DNA from: Muricauda sp. MAR_2010_75
Lineage (GTDB): Bacteria > Bacteroidota > Bacteroidia > Flavobacteriales > Flavobacteriaceae
NCBI RefSeq assembly: GCF_000745185.1
Contig: NZ_JQNJ01000001.1
Coordinates: 124,001-188,000, forward strand
Reading direction: 5' to 3'
DNA length: 64,000 nt
This document shows positions 1-8,339 of this stretch, one piece after another. The position numbers were made by a program, and so were the translations under genes. The notes below the pieces were generated by a model, which saw only the letters and a list, made by a program, of their open reading frames with translations, was not told where the DNA came from and did not search any database. The first letter of the stretch is position 1. The number at the start of each line of letters is the position of its first letter.

Positions 1-685
1 TGATTACATTTAAATCGCAGGTTTTAAATCGATGTTGGGAATTCAATTTCTCCGAAATGCACAACAGCACCGTTTTCTTGGAAGCATTGATCACCGCCTT
101 TTTGGTCTGCACCACATCCCAATCAAATTCCGTCAGTCCATATTGGGAATCCACGTAACCGGTTCCTATAAAACTATAGTCCACTTTTATTTCAGACAAT
201 GCATGAATGGCGCTGGAACCCATGGCTATTTGTGAGTCTGGAGAAAGGGTCCCACCAATAAATATGGTCTCAATGTTGGGTTTGTTCAATAATTCCATGG
301 CCACTGGTAGACTTAAGGTAAAACATGTAAGCTTTAAGTTGGCCGGAAGCAAGCGAGCGAGTTCCAAGCAGGTCGTTCCTCCATCTATAAGAACTACGCT
401 GTTCTCCCGAATCAGAGCTTTGGCTTTATTGGCAATGGCTATTTTTTTGTCCAGTGCGTATACATTGCTGCGTGTTGGACTGTGATTGGCAAAACCAAGT
501 GAAACGGCGCCCCCATGCACCTTAATCAAGAGACTTTCCGCATCCAGTTCTTTAACATCGCGCCGGACAGTATCAATGGAAACATCCAGTTTCTCTGCCA
601 AATCAGTCAATAATACCCGATTATGGAGCTCAACTTCATTAAGGATGGCATGTTGTCGTTCTTCTTTGAGCATTAAAGCCGCCAT
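1..685 (-). CDS. DeoR/GlpR-family transcriptional regulator (3' end cut by window edge)
   Basis: The reading frame enters on the minus strand at ATG 685 and runs off the left edge, giving 228 codons without a stop. Residues about 6-60 form a DeoR-type winged helix: LLTDLAEKLDVS followed by the family signature DTVRRDVKELD, then the HGGAVSL linker. The rest matches the DeoR C-terminal sugar-phosphate sensor domain, with DGGTTCLELARLL and FIGGTL glycine motifs and a SEKL segment near the edge. Such regulators usually repress sugar catabolic genes and are released by a phosphosugar. It is divergent from the NagB/PIG-L fusion across 161 bp with TGCA repeats, so control of amino-sugar salvage is the natural inference. 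The effector cannot be read from the sequence. Confidence 0.9.
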   Translation of the reverse strand, partial: MAALMLKEERQHAILNEVELHNRVLLTDLAEKLDVSIDTVRRDVKELDAESLLIKVHGGAVSLGFANHSPTRSNVYALDKKIAIANKAKALIRENSVVLIDGGTTCLELARLLPANLKLTCFTLSLPVAMELLNKPNIETIFIGGTLSPDSQIAMGSSAIHALSEIKVDYSFIGTGYVDSQYGLTEFDWDVVQTKKAVINASKKTVLLCISEKLNSQHRFKTCDLNVI

Positions 686-773
686 TATAATTCAAATTCA
701 AAAGTAGAAAACTATTCCAGATTATGCTGTTCATATACGGAGTTATGTTGTCTGTCGATAAAAAAGCATAAAA

Positions 774-799
774 CTGCATACATATTGCAAAATACTGCA
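774..799. promoter_or_regulatory. Candidate DeoR operator: three helically phased TGCA sites
   Basis: CTGCA (774-778), TTGCA (785-789) and CTGCA (795-799) lie 11 and 10 bp apart, so they face the same side of the helix. The second overlaps the putative -33 TTG of the promoter of the NagB fusion gene, where a repressor would block RNA polymerase. Binding by the divergent DeoR protein is inferred from position only. Confidence 0.4.
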
Positions 800-816
800 A
801 ATATAAGCTATATTTG
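785..816 (+). promoter_or_regulatory. Bacteroidetes-type promoter of the nagB fusion gene
   Basis: A TTG at 785-787 is followed after 21 bases by TATATTTG at 809-816, a perfect match to the Bacteroidetes -7 consensus TAnnTTTG. Transcription would start near 822, leaving a leader of about 25 nt before ATG 847. Confidence 0.6.
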
Positions 817-846
817 TGGTGTTTAAACTCTTAATCCTGACAAATC

Positions 847-2793
847 ATGCAAGAATTGGTCAAAAATCCGGCAAAACCAAAAGTTTTGGATTCGGAAACC
901 GTGAAGTTTGAAAAAATCAACACGCATATCTACCAAGATTCCGACAGCGCATCTTGGTATGTTGCCAACGAGATTGCAAGTCTTATCAAACAAAAAGAAG
1001 AACAGGGCGAAAAAGCGGTTCTTGGTTTGGCCACTGGCTCCACTCCCACCAAAGTTTATGATTACTTGGTCCAATTCCATAAAGAAGGAAGGTTGAGCTT
1101 CAAAAACGTGGTCACCTTTAATTTGGACGAGTACTTTCCCATGGAACCCGATTCCATCCATAGCTATGTGCGTTTCATGAACGAACACCTTTTTGACCAC
1201 ATCGATATTGAGCCTTACAACGTTCATATCCCTGATGGAAGTCTTTCCAAGGAAGACATCAAAAAATACTGTTTGGATTATGAGGAGAAAATCCAAAATG
1301 TCGGGGGCATCGATATACAGGTTCTCGGAATTGGTAGAACCGGACACATCGGATTCAACGAGCCTGGTTCCTCATTGAGCAGTAAGACCCGTTTGGTTCG
1401 TTTGGATAGAGTTACTCGATTGGATGCAGCCAGCGACTTTTTTGGAGAGGAAAACGTTCCCCGAAGAGCTGTCACCATGGGGGTCGGCACCATAATGAAT
1501 GCCCGAAGGATTATTTTGATGGCCTGGGGAGAAGGAAAAGCCCCAATTATACAACAAGCCGTTGAAGGGGAAATAAAAGAGTCGGTACCTGCTACGTTCT
1601 TGCAACACCACGACAATTGCGACTTTGTTTTGGATGACGCAGCTTCTTCCTTTTTAACCCGCGTTAAGACACCATGGTTGGTCACAGAATGCGAATGGGA
1701 TGAGAAACTTATAAAAACCGCTGCTATTTGGTTGTCCGAAAAATTGGGCAAAGCCATCCTAAAGTTGACCAATGAGGATTACAACGAATACGGGATGGGA
1801 AATTTAATAGCCGAGGTTGGTTCCGCAGAACAAATCAACCTCTCTGTATTTAATCAGTTACAACGAACCATAACTGGATGGCCAGGTGGAAAACCCAATG
1901 CAGATGACAGCCAACGTCCTGAAAGAGCACAACCCCATCCCAAAACATCCTTGATATTCAGTCCACACCCTGATGATGACGTAATTTCCATGGGCGGCAC
2001 TTTATTGCGTTTGGTTGATCAAGGACATAATGTCCATGTAGCGTATCAAACTTCAGGAAACATTGCTGTTTTTGACGATGAAGTCATCCGTTTCTTGGAT
2101 TTTGCCACCGATGTGCAAAAAGAAAACAAAGAACTTAAAAAACAATTCAAGCAGGTTCGGGAGTTTTTGGCTTCAAAAAAACCTGGCGAAATTGATAGTG
2201 CAGAAGTCCAAAACTTTAAAGGATTGATTCGAAAAGGTGAGGCACTTTCGGCATGCCGTTATTGCGGTGTTTCCGAAGAAAACGCACACTTTTTAAACCT
2301 GCCCTTCTATGAAACCGGGGCAGTTCGGAAGAAACCAATCTCAGAAGAAGATGTTGAAATTACCTATAAACTGCTCAACGAAGTCAAACCCCATCAAATC
2401 TTTGCTGCAGGCGACCTTTCTGACCCTCACGGCACCCACAGGGTTTGTCTAGATGTCATTTTCAGGGCAATCCAACGCTTGCTGGATGAAGGTTCAGACT
2501 GGATTCGGAATTGTTATGTATGGTTGTATCGAGGTGCATGGCAAGAATGGGATATTGCAGATATGGAAATGGCGGTGCCCATCGGGCCCAAGGATATGGC
2601 GCGAAAAATCAACGCCATCTTTAAACACCAATCCCAAAAAGACAGTGCCATGTTCCCTGGAAACGATGAGAGGGAGTTCTGGCAACGTGCCGAGCAACGA
2701 AACAAGGATACCGCAAACCGATACAATGCACTGGGCATGGCAGAATATGAGGCCATGGAAGGTTTTGTTCGCTATCGATTTGATTCCAAATAA
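847..2793 (+). CDS. nagB: Glucosamine-6-phosphate deaminase fused to a PIG-L (LmbE-like) deacetylase
   Basis: 648 aa, about 2.4 times a simple NagB. Residues about 30-310 are a NagB domain (GlcN-6-P to Fru-6-P plus ammonia) with LGLATGSTPT (59-68), NLDEY (92-96; D94 matches E. coli Asp72) and GRTGHIGFNEPG (163-174; H167 and E172). T165 stands where E. coli NagB has catalytic Asp141. Residues about 365-640 are a PIG-L deacetylase with zinc motif HPDDD (374-378) and PHGTHR (527-532). PIG-L enzymes remove N-acetyl groups from GlcNAc-type substrates, so the fusion could deacetylate and then deaminate GlcNAc-6-P, replacing NagA; that is inference. No signal peptide, so cytoplasmic. No nagA is present in the window. 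A hairpin terminator follows. Confidence 0.9.
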   Translation: MQELVKNPAKPKVLDSETVKFEKINTHIYQDSDSASWYVANEIASLIKQKEEQGEKAVLGLATGSTPTKVYDYLVQFHKEGRLSFKNVVTFNLDEYFPMEPDSIHSYVRFMNEHLFDHIDIEPYNVHIPDGSLSKEDIKKYCLDYEEKIQNVGGIDIQVLGIGRTGHIGFNEPGSSLSSKTRLVRLDRVTRLDAASDFFGEENVPRRAVTMGVGTIMNARRIILMAWGEGKAPIIQQAVEGEIKESVPATFLQHHDNCDFVLDDAASSFLTRVKTPWLVTECEWDEKLIKTAAIWLSEKLGKAILKLTNEDYNEYGMGNLIAEVGSAEQINLSVFNQLQRTITGWPGGKPNADDSQRPERAQPHPKTSLIFSPHPDDDVISMGGTLLRLVDQGHNVHVAYQTSGNIAVFDDEVIRFLDFATDVQKENKELKKQFKQVREFLASKKPGEIDSAEVQNFKGLIRKGEALSACRYCGVSEENAHFLNLPFYETGAVRKKPISEEDVEITYKLLNEVKPHQIFAAGDLSDPHGTHRVCLDVIFRAIQRLLDEGSDWIRNCYVWLYRGAWQEWDIADMEMAVPIGPKDMARKINAIFKHQSQKDSAMFPGNDEREFWQRAEQRNKDTANRYNALGMAEYEAMEGFVRYRFDSK

Positions 2794-2828
2794 CACATGT
2801 ATTGAAAATTTCCATTAAGTAGTTTTAA

Positions 2829-2860
2829 TTGTTTAATTCAATCAAAAAGGCCTACATTTA
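2829..2860 (+). promoter_or_regulatory. Putative promoter of the digH-like operon
   Basis: TTG (2829-2831), a 21-base spacer and TACATTTA (2853-2860) resemble the Bacteroidetes promoter form, with A in place of the last G. It overlaps the upstream terminator hairpin; a transcript from about 2867 would carry only the right arm of that hairpin. Confidence 0.4.
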
Positions 2861-2879
2861 TTTTTAAAGTAGGCCTTTT
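2845..2879 (+). terminator. Hairpin terminator after the nagB fusion gene
   Basis: A perfect 11-bp stem (2845-2855 pairs with 2869-2879, core AAAAGGCCTAC) encloses a 13-nt loop. The stem itself ends in TTTT, giving a short U-run. It separates the NagB fusion from the next operon. Confidence 0.65.
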
Positions 2880-2887
2880 CAGCTTTT

Positions 2888-4372
2888 ATGCGTACCATTT
2901 TATTCTTTTCGATTTTCCTCATTTTTTTAGCATCCTGTGCGGTTACCAAAACTCCAGAAAAGGAGTTTCGGGGCGTATGGATTGCCACTGTGGCCAATAT
3001 TGACTGGCCCAAAAATCCCAACGATTCTTCTGAAAAGAAAAAGAAGGATTTTATCACCATTCTGGATTTTTATCAAGAGTTGAATTTCAATGCGGCCATT
3101 GTTCAGGTGCGAACCGCGGGTGATGCCTTTTACCAAACTGATTTGGCGCCTTGGTCCAAATATCTTTCGGGAAAAGAAGGTGAAGCTCCCCAAGGTTTGG
3201 ATGACCCTTTACCGTGGATGATTAAGGAAACCCATAAAAGAGGTATGGAATTCCATGCATGGCTCAATCCCTATCGTGCCACATTTGATTTGGATACCAT
3301 GAAGCTTTCCCGAGACCACGATTTTTACCAGCATCCCGATAGGATGGTGAAATACGGCAAAAAATACTACTACAATCCCGGATTGCCCAAGGTTCGGGAA
3401 AAATTTGTCAAAGTCGTGGAGGAATTGGTTGTGAAGTATGAATTGGACGCCATTCATTTTGATGATTATTTCTATCCCTATAAAATAGAAGGTGAAGTCT
3501 TCAATGACTCCCTTGCATTTCAAACCTACGGTTTGCCCAATCAGTCTTTGGAAGATTGGCGGCGCAGCAACGTGGATTCTTTGGTGAAAAATGTCTACCG
3601 CACCATCAAGAAAAATAAGCCCTGGGTACAATTCGGTATTAGTCCGTTTGGAGTTTGGAAAAACAAAAGTACCGACCCCATGGGTTCTGATACCCGTGCG
3701 GGACAAACCACCTTTGAAGATTTGTACGCGGACCCTGTACTTTGGGTCAAAGAAGGCTGGTTGGACTATTTGGCACCACAAGCCTATTGGAGTATGGACT
3801 ACCCACCCGCTTCCCACAGAGCTGTAGGTTCTTGGTGGTCCAACGCCACACCTAGCACCAATCTGTATCTTGGCAACGGTACCTACAAGATCAAAAACAA
3901 CAGTGACAAAGCTTGGGATAAAAAGAATGAGATTCCAAAACAGTTGACCTTTGCCAGAGACCAAAAAAATATTAACGGTAACATCTTTTTTAGCGCCAAA
4001 TCTTTGATTGGCCAGCACAAAAAAGTAGTAAAGACCCTAAAAAGGAAATTCTACCGGTTCCCAGCTGAAAATCCTGCAACACCACAAAGAACTTCAAGAG
4101 AAATCCAGCTTCCCGGTATTGAATCCACTCAAAAGCAAAATGAAACTTTGAATATCTGTATCTCGCATACCGATTCGGTACCCAGATTCCTGAATTACTA
4201 TCAACTGAATGCCGACGAAAAACAACTCATAGGAAAGGAGTATCTTTCCGAAAGTCAAAATTCAGGCTGTTTTCAGCTTAAATTGACTAAAAAACAACAA
4301 AGAAACGAAGTGGGCATTTCTATTTCCGATGCATACGGTAATGAAAGTGCTGTACTACCGTTGAATTTTTAA
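2888..4372 (+). CDS. GHL10 (DUF187) family glycoside hydrolase lipoprotein, DigH/YngK-like
   Basis: 494 aa. The N-terminus is a lipoprotein signal with lipobox LASC, Cys17. The family opening FRGVWIATVANIDWP (28-41 region) and the barrel motif AIHFDDYFYPY (189-198) identify the GHL10 family. Residues about 27-365 form the hydrolase barrel; about 370-494 is a small beta-rich tail that I read as an Fn3-like domain. E. coli DigH (YddW) of this family cleaves denuded peptidoglycan glycan strands, and the genes downstream (permease, NagZ, AnmK) fit that substrate. It would act in the periplasm, anchored by lipid. It is 4 nt upstream of the permease and heads a four-gene operon. Substrate is inferred from context. 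Confidence 0.85.
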   Translation: MRTILFFSIFLIFLASCAVTKTPEKEFRGVWIATVANIDWPKNPNDSSEKKKKDFITILDFYQELNFNAAIVQVRTAGDAFYQTDLAPWSKYLSGKEGEAPQGLDDPLPWMIKETHKRGMEFHAWLNPYRATFDLDTMKLSRDHDFYQHPDRMVKYGKKYYYNPGLPKVREKFVKVVEELVVKYELDAIHFDDYFYPYKIEGEVFNDSLAFQTYGLPNQSLEDWRRSNVDSLVKNVYRTIKKNKPWVQFGISPFGVWKNKSTDPMGSDTRAGQTTFEDLYADPVLWVKEGWLDYLAPQAYWSMDYPPASHRAVGSWWSNATPSTNLYLGNGTYKIKNNSDKAWDKKNEIPKQLTFARDQKNINGNIFFSAKSLIGQHKKVVKTLKRKFYRFPAENPATPQRTSREIQLPGIESTQKQNETLNICISHTDSVPRFLNYYQLNADEKQLIGKEYLSESQNSGCFQLKLTKKQQRNEVGISISDAYGNESAVLPLNF

Positions 4373-4376
4373 GATC

Positions 4377-5663
4377 ATGAAAATGAGTGTCGCACCAAAA
4401 GACAAAAATGCTTGGTTATGGATTCCATTCCTCTATTTCACCCAAGGGATTCCCTATATCTTGGTAGTGACCGTTTCCGTGATCATGTACAAGCGGCTCG
4501 GTATCGGAAATGCTGAAATAGGACTCTATACCAGTTGGCTTTACCTACCTTGGGTACTAAAACCCCTTTGGAGCCCCATTGTTGATTTGAACGGTACCAA
4601 AAGAAACTGGTTCTTGCTCATGCAACTCGTAATTTCTTTGGCGTTTCTGGGCATAGGCCTCTTTGTTCCTTCCAATTCATTCTTTATCATCACCTTGGCC
4701 TTCTTTTGGATGGCCGCCTTTGCATCGGCAACAAATGATATTGCCTCAGATGGCTACTACATGTTGGGGCTCACCCAAAAGAAACAGTCCTTTTTTATAG
4801 GTGTGCGAAGTACCTTTTACCGATTGGCCATGGTTACTGGACAAGGATTGTTGGTCATTTTTGCTGGCTTTTTGGAAAACAAATATGGGGACAACACCAA
4901 AGCATGGTCCCTGACGATGATAAGTGCCGCGGCTCTCATGTTGGTATTGACCTTTGCCAATTTTTTTAGCGCTCCTAAATTTGAAAACGCTAAAATTGAA
5001 CCTACCGAGAAACCTGAAGGTTTTTTGCAAGTTTTTGCCTCATTCTTTAAGAAAAACCAAATAGGAATTGCTCTCCTGTTCATCCTCACCTATCGTTTAG
5101 GCGAATCGCAATTGGTGAAAATGACCTCTCCATTTCTATTGGACAAATTGGAGGTGGGCGGCTTGGCCTACTCCACCGAAGCTGTGGGAACCATATACGG
5201 AACGGTGGGCATAATCATGCTATCCCTTGGCGGAATACTTGGCGGCATCTTGATTTCGCGAGATGGATTAAAAAAGTGGATGTTGCCCATGCTCCTAGCG
5301 CTTAATCTGCCGAATGCCCTCTATGCGATTCTAGCGGTAACCCAAACCACTAGCATTTTCGCAGTGGTAGGGACCGTAGTATTGGAACAATTTGGGTATG
5401 GATTTGGATTCACTGCTTTTATGATGTACCTCATCTTCATGGCTGAAGGTGTTTCAAAAACCTCTCACTATGCCATTGCCACAGGGTTTATGGCCCTCGG
5501 CATGATGCTCCCCGGAATGGTCAGTGGATACATTCAGGAATGGTTGGGTTATGATGGTTTCTTTATCTGGGTGGTGATAGCTGCCATCCCAGCCTTTTTG
5601 GTACTCAAATTCTTAAAGTATCCCGCCGATTATGGCAAAAAGACGAATGAATCCAATGCCTAA
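4377..5663 (+). CDS. AmpG-like MFS permease (PAT family), probable anhydro-muropeptide importer
   Basis: 428 aa with about twelve hydrophobic spans and no signal peptide. The opening FLYFTQGIPYILV and the segment DIASDGYYML are typical of the PAT branch of MFS, which contains AmpG, the inner-membrane importer of GlcNAc-anhydroMurNAc and its peptides. The gene starts 4 nt after the GHL10 gene and overlaps the start of nagZ by 8 nt, so the three are translationally coupled. In the inferred pathway, fragments released in the periplasm enter here and are split by NagZ. It is shorter than E. coli AmpG (about 490 aa). AmpG identity rests on neighbours and N-terminal motifs, so other sugar substrates are possible. 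Confidence 0.82.
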   Translation: MKMSVAPKDKNAWLWIPFLYFTQGIPYILVVTVSVIMYKRLGIGNAEIGLYTSWLYLPWVLKPLWSPIVDLNGTKRNWFLLMQLVISLAFLGIGLFVPSNSFFIITLAFFWMAAFASATNDIASDGYYMLGLTQKKQSFFIGVRSTFYRLAMVTGQGLLVIFAGFLENKYGDNTKAWSLTMISAAALMLVLTFANFFSAPKFENAKIEPTEKPEGFLQVFASFFKKNQIGIALLFILTYRLGESQLVKMTSPFLLDKLEVGGLAYSTEAVGTIYGTVGIIMLSLGGILGGILISRDGLKKWMLPMLLALNLPNALYAILAVTQTTSIFAVVGTVVLEQFGYGFGFTAFMMYLIFMAEGVSKTSHYAIATGFMALGMMLPGMVSGYIQEWLGYDGFFIWVVIAAIPAFLVLKFLKYPADYGKKTNESNA

Positions 5664-7257
5664 AAAAATCGTTCCATATTCCATTGCACAGTACGAACTG
5701 AGCCTTCAAGAAAAAGTGGGGCAATTGTTCATGTTGGCCGCTTTCATCAATGACACTGAAGAGGCGATTCAAGAAATGGAGCGATTGATTCAGAAACATC
5801 ATATTGGAGCACTCTGCTTTTTTCATAGTCGGGCCAGTGCGGCTACGAATTTTGAAGGCAAGAAAGCAGTTGTTCACAATGAAAACAGTTATGACCGGTT
5901 AAAAGAACTCATCGCACGTTATCAAAACGCCGCAAAACATCCACTTTTAATAGCCATGGATGCGGAATGGGGCCTTGCCATGCGTATTGAAAACACACCC
6001 CAATATCCCTATGCCGTTACGTTGGGAGCCCTCCAAAATAACAATGAACTCATTTTTGAGGTGGGGCAACGCATTGGTTTGGATTGCAGGGAAGTCGGCA
6101 TCCATTGGAACCTTGCACCTGTGGTAGACATTAACAGTAATCCTGAAAATCCAGTGGTTGGCTATCGTTCCTTCGGGGATGACAAAGAACAGGTTTATAC
6201 CAAGGCAGAAGCTTATGTAAAAGGCATGGAAAGCACAGGAACACTCAATTCTATCAAGCACTTTCCTGGACACGGGGATACGGCCACCGATTCCCATTTA
6301 GACCTTCCTGTCATTGATAAATCCCTAGAAGATTTAAAGGATAATGAACTCTATCCATTTCAAAAGTTGATTGAAAAAGGAGTTGATTCTGTGATGGTGG
6401 GACACCTATCCCTACCCCAGTTGGATGCAAAGGAACCTTCGACCACCTCGTCAAAAATTATTACGGGCTTACTTCGAAATGAAATGTGTTATGACGGTGT
6501 GATTATTTCCGATGCATTGAACATGCATGCTGTTTCCAAAAAATATCCAGAAGCGGGCCAATTGGAAGCTGCTGCTTTTGCCGCAGGAATGGATGTACTT
6601 TGTTTTAGTGAAAACCCTGTGGAGGGCATCAAAAACATACTAAAAGATGCAACGGAGCCTCGTATTGAAGAGAGTTTTAAAAGAATGTGGCAGCTTAAAG
6701 AAAAGGTGCTTTTAAAACAAGGAGTGAATGTTCCTGAAGCTAAAAAACCTAGCGAACTGAACAAAATCATTGCTCAGAACGTGCTGACCGAGCTTTTTGG
6801 CAATCCTGAAAAAGTAGTGGAAATCAAAAAAGCTACTTTTTTGAACCTTTCTTTTGCTCCCAACAAATACAATGCTTTTTCTAAAAAATTGGAAGAGGAA
6901 TTCAATCAAAAATCTTGGGAACTGTCCTCACAATTGCTTGAAATAAAAAAGGAACTGGACAAACATCAAAATGTGGTCCTGTCAATTTTTCCACAAACAG
7001 TGAAGCCTAAAAATCAGTTTGGTTTTGATTCTGGGCTATTGAATTTCATTCGAAAATTGATAGCGAAGAAAACTGTTTTGGTTTATCTTTTTGGCAATCC
7101 GTATGTGTTGGATATTTTAAAACTGCAAACTGATTCCAACACGGTTTTGGTGTATCAGGATTTTGAAGAATTTCAGGAAGAGGCGGCGAGTCATTTTAAA
7201 GGAGAGATCATGGTTAAGGGAAAACTTCCCATTCAACTAAAAACTTTTTGGGCATGA
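5656..7257 (+). CDS. nagZ: Beta-N-acetylhexosaminidase, glycoside hydrolase family 3 (NagZ)
   Basis: 533 aa from ATG 5656, chosen because it overlaps the permease stop by only 8 nt and gives MPKKIVPYS; in-frame ATGs at 5632 and 5647 are possible. Residues about 15-330 are the GH3 barrel: KHFPGHG loop, the TDSH Asp-His dyad that acts as acid/base in NagZ, and SDALNM with the nucleophile Asp. About 150 further residues form a C-terminal domain, as in two-domain Gram-positive-type NagZ, unlike the single-domain E. coli enzyme. No signal peptide is visible, which fits cytoplasmic cleavage of GlcNAc-anhydroMurNAc. It overlaps anmK by ATGA. Confidence 0.9.
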   Translation: MPKKIVPYSIAQYELSLQEKVGQLFMLAAFINDTEEAIQEMERLIQKHHIGALCFFHSRASAATNFEGKKAVVHNENSYDRLKELIARYQNAAKHPLLIAMDAEWGLAMRIENTPQYPYAVTLGALQNNNELIFEVGQRIGLDCREVGIHWNLAPVVDINSNPENPVVGYRSFGDDKEQVYTKAEAYVKGMESTGTLNSIKHFPGHGDTATDSHLDLPVIDKSLEDLKDNELYPFQKLIEKGVDSVMVGHLSLPQLDAKEPSTTSSKIITGLLRNEMCYDGVIISDALNMHAVSKKYPEAGQLEAAAFAAGMDVLCFSENPVEGIKNILKDATEPRIEESFKRMWQLKEKVLLKQGVNVPEAKKPSELNKIIAQNVLTELFGNPEKVVEIKKATFLNLSFAPNKYNAFSKKLEEEFNQKSWELSSQLLEIKKELDKHQNVVLSIFPQTVKPKNQFGFDSGLLNFIRKLIAKKTVLVYLFGNPYVLDILKLQTDSNTVLVYQDFEEFQEEAASHFKGEIMVKGKLPIQLKTFWA

Positions 7258-8339
7258 ATACAGTTTATAAAGTCTTGGGATTGATGTCCGGTACCTCATT
7301 GGATGGGCTGGATATGGCCTATTGCCATCTGTGGGAAGAGAACGGTCATTGGAAATTTTCAATAAAGCATACCAAGGAGGTTCCCTATTCCGATGCTAGG
7401 CGGGAATACCTCAAGAATGCCATTTATTTATCCGAAGCAGACCATGCCCAACTCCATAAAGATTATGGCAAGTGGTTGGGCGAACAAGCCAAAGTTTTTA
7501 TTGAGGAAAGTGGTATTGAGGTTGATTTTATTGCCAGTCATGGTCATACTTCGCATCATAGACCTGAGGATGGAATCACCTTCCAATTGGGTGATGGACA
7601 ACTTTTGGCCAATTTTAGTGAGAAACAGGTAGTATGCGATTTCAGGACAAAAGATGTTGATTTGGGTGGACAAGGGGCGCCTTTGGTCCCGATTGGAGAC
7701 CGCCTTTTGTTCCATGAATATGACTTTTGCCTGAATTTAGGGGGCATCAGCAATATTTCTTTTGAAAAAGATGGAGGGCGGATTGCCTATGATATTGGAA
7801 TGGCCAACATGCCCTTGAATTACATTACCCACAAAATGGGAATGGATTATGATAAAAATGGAGCCTTGGCGCGAAGTGGAAAATTGGATGAAACCTTACT
7901 CAAAAAACTAAACAATCTGGACTACTACCGCCTACCCTACCCTAAATCCACAGGTTATGAATGGTTTACGGGAAAGGTCGTCCCTTTGATTGTAGCTTCC
8001 GAAAGTCCCGAAGCTGACCTTTTACACACTTTTATCCATCATAATTGTGAGCAAATAGCCGCACAAGTACACAAATACGCCAACTCATCTAAAAGCAGGT
8101 TACTGATCACAGGTGGCGGAGCCCTTAACCTGTTCTTCATGGATACCCTTCAAGAAAAACTAGGGTCAAAAGTCGAGGTAATCATTCCCAATACCACCTT
8201 GGTTTCTTATAAAGAAGCCCTGGTTTTTGCCTTGATGGGTGTGCTGCGGCTAAAAGGTATCAACAATGTACTAAAATCCGTAACCGGGGCTCGTAAAGAT
8301 TCATGCAGTGGTGAAGTTCACTTTCCCGAAAATTCTTAG
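7254..8339 (+). CDS. anmK: Anhydro-N-acetylmuramic acid kinase
   Basis: 361 aa from ATG 7254, which overlaps the nagZ stop as ATGA; a TTG two codons upstream is less likely. The phosphate-binding signature GLMSGTSLDGLD sits at the N-terminus, with GGISN and ITGGGALN later, as in AnmK. The enzyme opens the 1,6-anhydro ring of anhydroMurNAc and phosphorylates it to MurNAc-6-P in the cytoplasm. It is the last gene of the salvage operon. MurQ, the etherase that should follow in the pathway, is not in this window. The gene meets the convergent MFS gene with a 4-nt overlap of 3' ends and no terminator between them. Confidence 0.95.
   Translation: MNTVYKVLGLMSGTSLDGLDMAYCHLWEENGHWKFSIKHTKEVPYSDARREYLKNAIYLSEADHAQLHKDYGKWLGEQAKVFIEESGIEVDFIASHGHTSHHRPEDGITFQLGDGQLLANFSEKQVVCDFRTKDVDLGGQGAPLVPIGDRLLFHEYDFCLNLGGISNISFEKDGGRIAYDIGMANMPLNYITHKMGMDYDKNGALARSGKLDETLLKKLNNLDYYRLPYPKSTGYEWFTGKVVPLIVASESPEADLLHTFIHHNCEQIAAQVHKYANSSKSRLLITGGGALNLFFMDTLQEKLGSKVEVIIPNTTLVSYKEALVFALMGVLRLKGINNVLKSVTGARKDSCSGEVHFPENS

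Noticed and set aside
3209..4018. Long minus-strand reading frame of 269 codons opposite the GHL10 gene
   Set aside because: Antisense to a clear family member, no motif, no coupling; a shadow of codon bias.
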